This document shows positions 1 through 11,294 of a DNA stretch of 64,000 nucleotides, in pieces; the first letter of the stretch is position 1; the number at the start of each line of letters is the position of its first letter. The translations under genes and the position numbers were made by a program. This DNA comes from Bog-159 sp963843255. Lineage in GTDB: Bacteria; Acidobacteriota; Terriglobia; Bryobacterales; Bryobacteraceae. The notes beneath the pieces are model-generated. The model worked only from the letters and a program-made list of their open reading frames with translations, had not been told where the DNA came from and ran no database searches. The stretch spans positions 124,001 to 188,000 of the forward strand of contig CAWJJQ010000003.1 in NCBI GenBank assembly GCA_963843255.1, read 5' to 3'.

Positions 1-2120
1 CGGTGATCGACGGCGCCACCAACACCCCCACCATCTTGGCCGGGGTGGCGAACCCTAACAACGCCAGTCCGCAGGCGGTAGCCGTCAATCCCGTGACCAA
101 CAAAATCTATGTGGCTGGGTATTATAAAAGCGTGGTTACCGTGATTGACGGGGCCACCAACACGGTCACCACCACGGTGCCGACAGGGGCCCAGCCGTTC
201 GCGTTGGCCGTCAACCAGGCGACCAACGAGATCTACGTGGTGAATAGCAACACCAATAATCTCACGGTAATTGACGGGGCCACGAATACAACCAGCACCG
301 CAACGGCGGGGAACAGTTCGTTCCGGCTCGCGGTGGACCAGGCGACCAACAAAATCTACGTGACTAACGTAAATGACAACAACATCTCGGTGATTGACGG
401 GGCCTCGAACACCACCATCGCCACGTTGGCGGTGGGGACCCTCCCGCAAGGCGTGGCCGTCAATCCGGTGACCAACAGAATCTATGTGGGGAATGGAACC
501 AGCAACAACGTCACGGTGATTGCGGGGCAACCGGCGCAGCCGAACGCGATCACCGCGTACATCACGGCTCTCCCAGGCAACGCGACCGGGAGCCTCACCC
601 CCACCTTGAGTTTCCAAACCCCCATCCTGCCCAAACCGGACAATTTCCTCTTCCAAGTGGATACCTGGCAAGGCGTCTGGACCGCAGCCGCCTCCGCAGG
701 GGGTAGCTGCGTCGGGGTACCTCCAACCTGTTACGACGATTTCAGCGCCCAGCCGACGCTCCAACCGGGCTTTCACATTCTTTACGCCTACGCCACGGAT
801 GGGCAGGAGGCCACATCAACCAACACGGGTTTGCAAAGCAGCCCCCTCGTCGGCAACATGACCGCATACCAGTTCCTGGTGTCTCCGCCCAGCGCCTCGC
901 TTTCCCCGGGCGGGCTCAGCTTTGGGAATCAGGCTCTTCAAAGCACGAGCGCGCCCCAGGTGGAGACGCTCAGCAATAACGGCGCCGGATCCCTCAACAT
1001 TACCGGGATCGCGGCTACCGGGGATTACAGTGTTACCAGCAATAACTGCCCGGCCTCGCTGCAGGCGGGCACAATCTGCACGTTCAGCGTCACCTTTACA
1101 CCCACTGTCGTCGGGCAGGATAACGGCACTCTGACGGTGACGGATAACAGCTTTTACGGATCGACCCAGATGTTCAACCTGACAGGCACGGGCGTGGCAC
1201 CGGTGACGGTCAGCCCCACCTCCTTGAACTTTGGCAACCAACCAATCCTCATCACGAGCAAGCCGATGACGGTTAAGTTGACGAACAATCAATCCACCGC
1301 GTTAGCCATTTCGAGTATTGTTGCCAGCGCGAGCTTCAGCGAGACGAACACCTGCGGCGGGACAGTCGCGGCCCTGGGTACTTGCACCATCAGCGTGACG
1401 TTCACACCCACGACGACGGGTGCGTACACCGGGTCCATCACAATCACAGACAACGCTATTACCAGCCCGCAAACTGTAAGCCTGGCGGGGACGGGTGTGG
1501 AACCGGTGACGCTCAGCCCCACTTCCTTGACCTTTGCCACCCAACCGATCCTCATCGCGAGCGCGCCGATGACGGTTACGCTGACTAACAACAATCCAGC
1601 CTCCGCCTTAGCCATAAGCAGTATTGCCGCCAGCGCGGGCTTTACGGAAACGAACACCTGCGGCGGAACGGTCGCGGCTCTGGGTAGTTGCACCATCAGC
1701 GTGACGTCCACACCCACGGCGGCGGGGGCGTACACCGGGTCCATCACGGTAACAGACAACGCTACCAACAGCCCGCAAACCGTAAGCCTGGCGGGGACGG
1801 GCATCGCGCAAGCCACGGCCGCGCCCAAATCGCTCGTTTTTCCGGCTCAGACCGTGGGCACGAGCAGCGCGGCCAAGGCTGTGAGGCTGACAAACAATCT
1901 GCCCACCGCCTTGACCTTCACCGTTATTTTTGTGGGCACCGACCATGGCGATTTTGCCGCAACCAACGGCTGCGGCGGGACTGTGGCGGCAGGCTCGCAC
2001 TGCACGATCGACGTAAGGTTTACGCCGCAGGCGACGGGCACGCGCACGGCCACGCTGGAGATCAACGACAGTGCCCATGGCGCGCCACAAAAAGTCTCGC
2101 TGACGGGGACGGGGCAGTAG
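1..2120 (+). CDS. Secreted YVTN beta-propeller / choice-of-anchor D repeat protein (5' partial)
   Basis: The frame is open from the left edge, so the true start and signal peptide lie upstream. The first ~175 visible residues are YVTN-type propeller blades, each with a VIDGATN-like strand and a repeated N(P)VTNKIYV strand. A linker follows, then four Ig-like choice-of-anchor D modules of about 100 residues from about residue 295 to the end. Each has a GNQ/SLNFG opening, a CGGTV...C(T)I...FTP core and a VSLAGTG close. Blades and modules of this kind are usually extracellular or surface-exposed; the ligand is unknown. Two of the Ig modules are near-identical at DNA level, with a 303-bp period (about 1200 and 1503). 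It ends convergently with the kinase at 2224-4839. Confidence 0.85.
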   Translation, partial: VIDGATNTPTILAGVANPNNASPQAVAVNPVTNKIYVAGYYKSVVTVIDGATNTVTTTVPTGAQPFALAVNQATNEIYVVNSNTNNLTVIDGATNTTSTATAGNSSFRLAVDQATNKIYVTNVNDNNISVIDGASNTTIATLAVGTLPQGVAVNPVTNRIYVGNGTSNNVTVIAGQPAQPNAITAYITALPGNATGSLTPTLSFQTPILPKPDNFLFQVDTWQGVWTAAASAGGSCVGVPPTCYDDFSAQPTLQPGFHILYAYATDGQEATSTNTGLQSSPLVGNMTAYQFLVSPPSASLSPGGLSFGNQALQSTSAPQVETLSNNGAGSLNITGIAATGDYSVTSNNCPASLQAGTICTFSVTFTPTVVGQDNGTLTVTDNSFYGSTQMFNLTGTGVAPVTVSPTSLNFGNQPILITSKPMTVKLTNNQSTALAISSIVASASFSETNTCGGTVAALGTCTISVTFTPTTTGAYTGSITITDNAITSPQTVSLAGTGVEPVTLSPTSLTFATQPILIASAPMTVTLTNNNPASALAISSIAASAGFTETNTCGGTVAALGSCTISVTSTPTAAGAYTGSITVTDNATNSPQTVSLAGTGIAQATAAPKSLVFPAQTVGTSSAAKAVRLTNNLPTALTFTVIFVGTDHGDFAATNGCGGTVAAGSHCTIDVRFTPQATGTRTATLEINDSAHGAPQKVSLTGTGQ

Positions 2121-2152
2121 ATCATTTGTTGCGCATTAGCTGGCGGAAGAAA

Positions 2153-2220
2153 ACCGGACCATGCGTCGTCCGTGCAGCCCGGCCCCTGGCCGGCGGGCTG
2201 GGACGGCACAATGGTCCGGT
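2153..2220. terminator. Long inverted repeat between convergent genes, likely terminator
   Basis: ACCGGACCAT (2153-2162) pairs perfectly with ATGGTCCGGT (2211-2220), and the interior continues as an imperfect GC-rich stem. It fills the space between two convergent stop codons. On the minus strand the stem is followed by TTTTCTTC, so it reads best as an intrinsic terminator for the kinase transcript; it may also stop the plus-strand transcript. Confidence 0.6.
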
Positions 2221-2223
2221 TGC

Positions 2224-4839
2224 TTATTTACCGGCCAGCTCCGCCGTCCAGTTCAGCACCACGTTGATCCTGGCGGCTGGTAGCTCGCCGACGTTCTCAA
2301 TGAACAGAAATCGCTGGCCGTCCGCGGAGACGCCGGTGGCGCCAGGAGCCAACAACGCATGTGGTATTCCGATCCCGGGCGTCTTACCGAGCTTCACATC
2401 CACGGCCATCAGCCCTGGATTCGCGGAGTAGAAGAGCTCCCTGCCGTCGTTGCGCCAAAAGGGATGGTATCCGCCGGCAGTGGAGATGCGCATTGCAGGC
2501 CCGGCCGGTCCGCCCAGCGCGCCGGATGGGAACGGACGCACGTAGACCTCTCTCGAACCGGTCTCGTTCGACACATAGGCAATCCATTGGCGCCCCAGGT
2601 CGTCCAGCACTGGCGATAGCTTTGCATCATCCACGTCGAACCCGGTGTTGAGAAATGGAATCGGTTTGCGGTCTCCTTCCATCGGCAGCAACCATGTGTT
2701 GCTACGCGTGTCACCGTAGCCGCTTTCGACGTAAAGCAGGTATTTGCCGTCGGCCGACCAGCCCGCCGGGAACTTTGTATGCGGCGATTTCACCAGCAGT
2801 TCATCTTCACCGGTGCCGTTCGCGTTTCTGGCGTAGAGGTCGTAGACGCCGGCCCGATTCGACATGAACGCGATGCGCTGCCCGTCCGGCGACCAAACCG
2901 GCCGCTGGTTGGAACCCTTCCTGGCCGTCAGCCGGGAAGCTAGCCCTCTCTCCAGGTCGATGGTCCAAATGTCTTCCACCGTGTTCTCGTCCTCTCCCTG
3001 CACGGCTACGTGAGTCCCGAGCAGGTCGAGCGACAGGAATTGGCTGCCTGAGGGTGCCTCAATGGTCCGCAGCACATTGCCGTCCCGGCCGCGCACGATG
3101 ATGCGGGTGACTGGTGGCGGCAGGACCTCCTGGTAGACCAGCGCGCCCATTGAGGCCGAGAACACGGCGTGGCCCGTAGTGCCCCAATGCCTCCCGATCT
3201 GCTCCGGCAAGGCCCGCGGTTCCCCAGTAAAGCGCAGTCCGGACGGGTCGAAGGGGCGCGCCATAAGCACCGTACCCTCCAGATACAACAGATAGCCGGG
3301 ATCGGTGTAATGCGCCTCGCGCCACGTGCGCACCAGCGGGCCTTCGGGCAGCTTCTCCGCCGGATCGAGCGAGCCGATATATTCCCCGGTATTCTCTTCG
3401 AGCGCGCTCCACACCCAGTAGATGAAATGGCGTCCATCGGGCAGAAATTGCGGATAGCGATGGACGATCTCCTTGCGCGCGCCATTCAAATGCGTTGCCG
3501 GTTCGGGCGTTCCACCGCCGGCCGGAACTCGGGAAAGCCCGCTCCCAGCCTGCTGCGACTGATAGAGGATGATGCCCTGCGGACTCCAGGTTCCGCCGGC
3601 GAATGGATTGGCGGGTGAAGTCACCGTCTGCGGCGGACTTTGCGGGCTGTCGAGGTTCAGTCTTTGCACCGCACCGCCGGAAACAAAAGCCAAGGAGCGT
3701 CCATCCGGGGACCAGAAAGGACTCATAGCTCCTTCCGTGCCGGGCAGTTTTTGGGGGTTTGAGGAGTCGATGGAACTGAGCCAGAGGTGATGGTCTTCAT
3801 CAATGCCCGATGAAGCAAGCCGCGTCCCGTCCGGCGAGACGGCCAAATTGATGGCATGCGTCTTGAACGGCGGCGCAAACGAAAACCGGACAACGCGCGC
3901 ATCCGAAAGTTCGCGCGTGTAATGGCCCGCAGCGAAGGCCGCGGCGATCAAACAGGCAACGGCGGTGAGGACGGCCGGCAATCTCCAGCGGGCAGAGTTG
4001 GTTGATGAAGCGACAGCTTCCCCGGTCGCCGCGTCCTCCAGCCAGAACCACGCATCGCCGATATCCCGCAGCCGGCGCTTGGGGTCCTTCTCCAGGCAGC
4101 GCCGCAGCAACTGGCGGGCCGGCGCCGGAACCAGCTCCCACGGCGGTTCCTTGGTGGCCACTTCGATCATCGTGTCGGAAATTGTTTCCCCCGCGAACGG
4201 CCGCTCGCCCGTGAGCATCTCGTAAAGGATGACGCCGAAGGCCCAGATATCCGCGCGTTTATCCACCATCTTTCCGCGCGCCTGTTCGGGAGGCATGTAG
4301 GCAGCCGTGCCGACGACCATGCCCACCCGGCTGACCGGTTCCAGCGTGGGGCTTTGCGAGTGCTCGAATCGCTCACCGGACGACGAGTTGGCGGTCACCC
4401 TGGCCAATCCGAAGTCCAGCACCTTCACGGCGCCGTCCGGCCGCAGCATGATATTGCCCGGCTTCAGATCCCGGTGCACGATGCCCTTCTCGTGCGCGGC
4501 TTCGAGCGCTTCCGCTATTTGCGTGGCGATCTGGAGCGCCTCCTTCAACGGCATGGCGCCTCGCCGGATGCGCTCCGAAAGAGTGAGGCCCTCCACCAGT
4601 TCCATCACCAGGTAATCGGAGCCCACGTCATAGAGCTGGCATATGTTGGGATGATTCAGCGCGGCCACGGCGTGCACCTCGCGCGAGAAGCGGTCACTGA
4701 AGCGTTCGGCGGAGATTTTGATGGCGACATCACGCCCCATCCTGGGATCGTGTGCGCGATACACCTCGCCCATGCCTCCGGCGCCGATGGGCGTGCGGAT
4801 TTCGTAAGGTCCGAGTCTTTCGCCGGTGGCGAGCGGCAT
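2224..4839 (-). CDS. Transmembrane Ser/Thr protein kinase with C-terminal WD40-like (PD40) propeller
   Basis: An 871-residue Hanks-type kinase. The glycine loop GAGGMGEVY is at 19-27, the ATP lysine at K41 (VAIKI), the catalytic loop HRDLKPGN at 122-129, DFG at 142-144 and a PPE (APE variant) near 183. A hydrophobic segment around residues 285-305 anchors the protein. The remaining ~560 residues are PD40/TolB-like blades (WSPDG..IAFMSNR type) predicted to be extracytoplasmic. The family phosphorylates Ser/Thr on cytoplasmic targets; the propeller is presumably the sensor, but its ligand cannot be inferred. No sigma gene adjoins it, unlike the kinase at 59-62 kb. Confidence 0.93.
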   Translation of the reverse strand: MPLATGERLGPYEIRTPIGAGGMGEVYRAHDPRMGRDVAIKISAERFSDRFSREVHAVAALNHPNICQLYDVGSDYLVMELVEGLTLSERIRRGAMPLKEALQIATQIAEALEAAHEKGIVHRDLKPGNIMLRPDGAVKVLDFGLARVTANSSSGERFEHSQSPTLEPVSRVGMVVGTAAYMPPEQARGKMVDKRADIWAFGVILYEMLTGERPFAGETISDTMIEVATKEPPWELVPAPARQLLRRCLEKDPKRRLRDIGDAWFWLEDAATGEAVASSTNSARWRLPAVLTAVACLIAAAFAAGHYTRELSDARVVRFSFAPPFKTHAINLAVSPDGTRLASSGIDEDHHLWLSSIDSSNPQKLPGTEGAMSPFWSPDGRSLAFVSGGAVQRLNLDSPQSPPQTVTSPANPFAGGTWSPQGIILYQSQQAGSGLSRVPAGGGTPEPATHLNGARKEIVHRYPQFLPDGRHFIYWVWSALEENTGEYIGSLDPAEKLPEGPLVRTWREAHYTDPGYLLYLEGTVLMARPFDPSGLRFTGEPRALPEQIGRHWGTTGHAVFSASMGALVYQEVLPPPVTRIIVRGRDGNVLRTIEAPSGSQFLSLDLLGTHVAVQGEDENTVEDIWTIDLERGLASRLTARKGSNQRPVWSPDGQRIAFMSNRAGVYDLYARNANGTGEDELLVKSPHTKFPAGWSADGKYLLYVESGYGDTRSNTWLLPMEGDRKPIPFLNTGFDVDDAKLSPVLDDLGRQWIAYVSNETGSREVYVRPFPSGALGGPAGPAMRISTAGGYHPFWRNDGRELFYSANPGLMAVDVKLGKTPGIGIPHALLAPGATGVSADGQRFLFIENVGELPAARINVVLNWTAELAGK

Positions 4840-5144
4840 GCGCGGGATTCAGCTAGTTTAACTGACGCGGGAGCAGAACGGAAATGGTTTACCGGCGACT
4901 CGGAGAAAGGTCGGCTGTGGTGCTCCGCAGCAGCAAGGCTGGCCGACAACGCGCCTCCGATCGCTTCCACTCCGCTTTCACTCAGTTAAGCGGCGGCTTT
5001 GAAGGAGGTTGCTGACTTCGACGCCAAGTTATCGACAATATGGAGGTCGGTTGGAGGGTGTTAGCCCCACCTCCGGCCAAACCCGAAACCTCCTCACGTA
5101 GCCTCCGTTCGAAGAGCCTCAATATTCGAGCACTCCTCTCGCCG
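4840..5144. other. Intergenic stretch, nothing recognised
   Basis: About 305 bases lie upstream of the minus-strand kinase and downstream of the small minus-strand ORF. Short antisense frames exist but none has a recognisable domain, a good ribosome site or convincing composition. The kinase promoter should lie in its lower part, but no strong -10/-35 pair was seen. Confidence 0.4.
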
Positions 5145-5354
5145 TCATTGAGCGACGGCTGATTCGAAACAACGCATCGCCGCCAGCGTCTTTTCGAGGC
5201 TCGCCACCGCGTACTCGTCTTCCCAATCTGCGCCAAGCCGGTAGTCGTGAAGATCCAGGCCGCAATAGAGACAGGTCCCAGCAGCGCGATGAATTTTGTG
5301 GCAACCGCCGGCACCATGCTCGAAAAGCGCATCCAACCTTTTCCGCCGCGTCAC
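5145..5354 (-). CDS. Small Cys/His-containing protein, 69 aa, coupled to the upstream propeller gene
   Basis: This frame reads as a plausible protein although the annotated GTG start is weak. The GTG at 5354-5352 overlaps the TGA of the preceding gene (5353-5351) as GTGA, which suggests translational coupling. It carries CHKIH and, ten residues on, CLYCG, which could form a small metal site. An acidic segment (GADWEDEYAVASLE) and a hydrophobic helix-like tail follow. I do not recognise the family. Overlapping alternative frames on the same strand look like shadows because their composition is Arg/Trp-rich. Reality of the gene is a judgement from composition and coupling only. Confidence 0.45.
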   Translation of the reverse strand: MTRRKRLDALFEHGAGGCHKIHRAAGTCLYCGLDLHDYRLGADWEDEYAVASLEKTLAAMRCFESAVAQ

Positions 5355-6859
5355 TCCACCGTGAACGAGCCGAAGCCGGAGTTGGGGCAGTTGGTGGCGC
5401 TGGTGCAATCCCAAACGCCTATCACGCGATTCTGGCCAAGAGGCGCCCCATCCGGTACCGTGAACGTCACTGCTGCGCTTCCCTGGATGCTCCCGTTGAT
5501 GTCGGTCGTCGCGGTGCTGATTACGGTGCTTGACGCGCTCCAGCAAATCCGGACGGCAGCGAGCGGTGGAAAGCCGTAGGCTTCCGCCGTTACAGTGCTC
5601 CCCGGCAGCCCGGACGAAGGGTTGAGGACGATATTCGGCGTGACGGAGAAGCTGGCGGCCCCCAGCTTGTGGCTGGTCTGTCCCACACCCACGAATACTC
5701 GCGCACCAATCGGTGATTGCGGAACGCGGGCAGCCGCGGTGAACGAGCCGGTGGAATCCGTGGTGGTGGTGGCCAGCACGGCGGAGCCCACCCCCTGCGC
5801 AAAGATACGGACGGTTTCATTGGGCGCGTAACCGCTCCCGGTGAAAGTGTGGATGGTTTGGTAGAAACCCGTGTCCGGGCTGGCGGTCATGTTTGCGGTA
5901 ACGAAGAAAGCTTCACCGATGCCGTTTAGATCTGTAAACCACAGTTCGCCGTCCGGACCCAGCGTGATGGCGCCCGGGCCGGAGACCGTATTGAAGCCGC
6001 GAGTGACGTTGGGGATAGCGTACTGGGTGATCACCCCGGCGGTGGTGATGCGCGAGATGCTCGTACCGGAGAGCGACCGGTCCGTGAACCAGATGTCGCC
6101 GCCAGATCCCGCGGTGAGACCTTGGTCATTATCCGAATGCTTCGTGCAACCGGGAATCGCGAACGTACTGCTCGCTCCCGCGGTGGTAATGCGCCCGATG
6201 CTGCACGAGCCGGCGTACCACAGGGCGCCATCGGTTCCAGCCGCGATGGCGGGAAAGTATTCGTTTCCCACCGATATGGGGTAGGCGATGGTCGATCCGG
6301 GCGTGGTGATGCGTACGATATTAGATCCGTGCGTAAACCACAGGGCGCCGTCCGGCCCGGTTACGATCGCGCGAGTTAGCCCATAATTGGAGGGGAAGGC
6401 GATAGGGTATTCCGAGATCACTCCAGCCGTGGTAATACGCCCGAGTTGGTTGGCCCCTGACTCCGTAAACCAGAGCGCGCCGTCCCGGCCCGACGTGATT
6501 CCCCAAGGGGCGCTGTTGGCGGTGGGTATGGGGTACTCGGTGATCGTCCCGGCCGTAGTGATACGCCCGATCTGATTGGTTGTGTTCTCAGTGAACCAGA
6601 TCGCGCCGTCCGGTCCGGCGGTAATCACCCCGCTGGCTTCTGTGATTCCGGCAATTGGGTATTCCGTGATGACGCCAGCCGTCGTGATTCTCCCGATCTC
6701 GTTGGCCCCGGCAAACCAAAGTGCGCCATCCGCCCCGAGCGTGATCGCGGAGAGGAACGGGGCGGTTGCATCGTATTGGGCGAACGCGATTTGTTGTGCT
6801 GGCGCGAGCGTGGGAACGGTAAGCAGGAATATAGTGAGTACAAGTTTTCCGGTTGGCAT
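5351..6859 (-). CDS. Secreted virginiamycin B lyase-like (Vgb/SMP-30) beta-propeller
   Basis: About 502 residues. A clean signal peptide (MPTGKLVLTIFLL...APAQQ) follows the ATG at 6859, which is why I prefer it; an in-frame ATG at 6919 would add 20 residues before the signal. Residues ~25-320 are repeated blades with a GPDGALWFTE...NQIGRITTAGVITEYPIP pattern, typical of streptogramin-lyase-like propellers. The C-terminal ~180 residues resemble Ig/IPT-like adhesive modules (GSTVTAEAYGFPPLAAV). True lyases are short single-domain enzymes, so this large secreted form is more likely a structural or binding propeller; antibiotic resistance should not be assumed. Confidence 0.8.
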   Translation of the reverse strand: MPTGKLVLTIFLLTVPTLAPAQQIAFAQYDATAPFLSAITLGADGALWFAGANEIGRITTAGVITEYPIAGITEASGVITAGPDGAIWFTENTTNQIGRITTAGTITEYPIPTANSAPWGITSGRDGALWFTESGANQLGRITTAGVISEYPIAFPSNYGLTRAIVTGPDGALWFTHGSNIVRITTPGSTIAYPISVGNEYFPAIAAGTDGALWYAGSCSIGRITTAGASSTFAIPGCTKHSDNDQGLTAGSGGDIWFTDRSLSGTSISRITTAGVITQYAIPNVTRGFNTVSGPGAITLGPDGELWFTDLNGIGEAFFVTANMTASPDTGFYQTIHTFTGSGYAPNETVRIFAQGVGSAVLATTTTDSTGSFTAAARVPQSPIGARVFVGVGQTSHKLGAASFSVTPNIVLNPSSGLPGSTVTAEAYGFPPLAAVRICWSASSTVISTATTDINGSIQGSAAVTFTVPDGAPLGQNRVIGVWDCTSATNCPNSGFGSFTVE

Positions 6860-7047
6860 ATGGGCGCGTGACGCCGCTTTGGCAGCGCATTCTCTTGCTT
6901 GATTGTATACCCGCCGCATCCGGGGCAGCCGGCCGGGAATCAGATGGGAATCGTGTGATCCGCCAAAGCCGTTCCTCGGGCAGCGATCGCGGCCCCTCGC
7001 CTGTTTTGCCGCTGCGCCGCCCGCATTGTTCTTCCGTCCACCCGCGC

Positions 7048-7053
7048 TAGAAT
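7048..7053 (+). promoter_or_regulatory. Candidate -10 element of the secA promoter
   Basis: CTAGAAT gives a good -10 hexamer (TAGAAT) about 38 bases before the secA ATG. The -35 region is weak (TTGTTC at 7027 with a 15-base spacer, or CATTGT with 18). Identification is by eye. Confidence 0.35.
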
Positions 7054-7090
7054 AGAAAGAGCGGATCTCCCTCTGTAACGAGACCTCTCT

Positions 7091-9966
<2,876 letters not shown>

Positions 9967-9982
<16 letters not shown>

Positions 9983-10959
9983 TATTCCGTTGCGCTCCGG
10001 CGCTGTTGTTCCTGCTGCCGGCTTTCGCCGGTGCAGCGGTTTGGCCGGATGCCTTGGGCACCTTGAAGCGCGTGTCTTCGAAGCCCGCCGGCCCTCCATC
10101 CGACCAGGCGATTTGGGACGAGTACGGCCTCCAGGAAGGGGAGACCGCCCAATATGAGGGGCCGGACGCGAAATTCGCCGCGACGGCTTACCGCTTTCAG
10201 GATCCCACCGGAGCCATGGCCGCTTTCGAGTGGCTGCGGCCGGCCGATGCCACCCCCTCTACCTTGGCCAAACTGGCCGCCGAGTCCGCCGCGGGCACCA
10301 TTTTGGTGCACGGCAATTATGTGCTCCGTTTTGACGGCTACCACCCGGCGTCTCCTCTGCTCACCACCGTCATCGAGGGCTTGAAACAGGTCGATAACTC
10401 CTCTTTGCCCGCCCTGATGGATTATCTGCCTTCCCAGGATCTGGTTCCCAATTCGCAACGGTATATTACGGGCCCTGCGGCTCTGCAGAAGTTCAATCCG
10501 GGTATTCCACCCTCCACGGCTGCCTTCCACCTGTCCGCCGAAGCGCAATTGGGCACGTTCCAGGCGCCCGGCGGCGACCTGAAACTGGCCATTTTTAACT
10601 ATCCGACGCCCCAGATCGCCCGGCTCCAGACCGACCAATTCCAGAAGATCGGAGGCGCCATGGTGAAGCGCGCGGGCCCGCTGGTGGCCGTCATTCTGTC
10701 GCCTCCGAATGCCGACGCCGCCGAAAAATTACTGTCCCTGATCCGCTACCAGGCTGACGTCACCCTCGATGAGCGGGTGAACTCGCGCCGCGACAACATC
10801 GGCAACCTGGTGATCAACGCCTTTATTTTGATTGGCATACTGCTGGCCTTCTCAACCGTTGGCGGTTTGGCTTTCGGCGGCTTCCGCGCCTTTTTGCGCC
10901 GTGGCGGGCGCGGAGAAGAGATGGATGCCCTTACGGTCCTCCATCTTGGAGACCGCTAA
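9967..10959 (+). CDS. DUF6599-like secreted/tail-anchored protein downstream of secA
   Basis: About 330 residues. The ATG at 9967 gives a good signal peptide (RRLVFRCAPALLFLLPAFAGA), so I prefer it to the in-frame ATG at 9934; it overlaps the secA stop by 16 bases. The body has two similar halves: an early segment with KFAATAYRFQDPTGAMAAFEWL and a later one with LKLAIFNYPTPQIARLQTDQF, resembling the acidobacterial DUF6599 family. A transmembrane helix (about 292-312, AFILIGILLAFSTVGGLAFG) and a short basic tail end the protein. It is probably periplasmic with a C-terminal anchor. The function is unknown; the overlap implies co-expression with SecA. Confidence 0.75.
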
Positions 10960-11108
10960 GTTACCGTATGACAAGGTCTTAGAACAAAATCAACAGGCGA
11001 AAACCGTCCGTTTTTCCGTTTTCGCACACTGCTTGTGGAAATGTGGAAATCCTGTAAATATCTCATCTGGAGCGAATTACAGTCGAAAATTTTCCGTCGG
11101 ATTTTTAC

Positions 11109-11137
11109 TTGACTTGGAACGCGCAGGGCCATAAGAT
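11109..11137 (+). promoter_or_regulatory. Near-consensus sigma-70 promoter of a short RNA unit
   Basis: TTGACT (11109-11114), an exactly 17-base spacer, then TAAGAT (11132-11137). This is the best-looking housekeeping promoter noticed in the window, and no reading frame starts close behind it. Initiation is expected near A11144. Confidence 0.65.
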
Positions 11138-11143
11138 CCAACT

Positions 11144-11258
11144 ACCAAAGGTTTTTGGCGGAGTTGCGATTCCGTCGAAACTGATTCTCCCATCGAACAT
11201 CCCCCTGGTAGAACAGGGGAAAGGATGCTCACCCTTCGGGGTGAGCATTTCTGTTTTT
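11144..11258 (+). ncRNA. Candidate small RNA or attenuated leader, ~115 nt
   Basis: The unit runs from the strong promoter to an intrinsic terminator and has no convincing reading frame. Predicted hairpins in order are CCAAA/TTTGG near 11145-11158, CGGA/TCCG just after, CCCCTG/CAGGGG at about 11202-11219 with a 6-base loop, and the terminator stem. It lacks the apical AGCAGC/GGAA signature of SRP RNA and is too short for tmRNA or a classic 6S RNA. It could be a free small RNA, or a leader whose terminator controls the ABC gene beginning at 11295. No known riboswitch core was recognised. Confidence 0.5.
11225..11258 (+). terminator. Intrinsic terminator with TTCG tetraloop
   Basis: A 10-bp perfect stem ATGCTCACCC/GGGTGAGCAT (11225-11234 with 11239-11248) is closed by the stable TTCG loop. 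It is followed by TTCTGTTTTT. It ends the candidate small RNA and lies 37 bases before the ABC transporter start. Confidence 0.75.
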
Positions 11259-11294
11259 CGACCCGGTTCCCGCCCATAGCGGTTACACTGAAAT

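Noticed and set aside
4982..5332. 116-codon minus-strand frame
   Set aside because: Out of frame with the better small ORF at 5145-5354, Arg/Trp/Ser-rich and with no ribosome site.
5351..6859. Regular short DNA repeats that could suggest a CRISPR array
   Set aside because: They are in-frame blade repeats of a propeller gene, spaced in multiples of three, with no conserved repeat/unique spacer structure.
5351..6859. Streptogramin resistance gene
   Set aside because: Only the propeller fold is shared; the large secreted multi-domain form is not the resistance enzyme.
11034..11050. Two TGTGGAAAT units resembling DnaA boxes
   Set aside because: Only two imperfect sites, no dnaA/dnaN nearby and no AT-rich unwinding element; not enough for an origin.
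11144..11258. Identity as SRP RNA, tmRNA or 6S RNA
   Set aside because: The SRP apical signature is missing, there is no tag frame or tRNA-like end, and the length is too short for tmRNA or typical 6S RNA.
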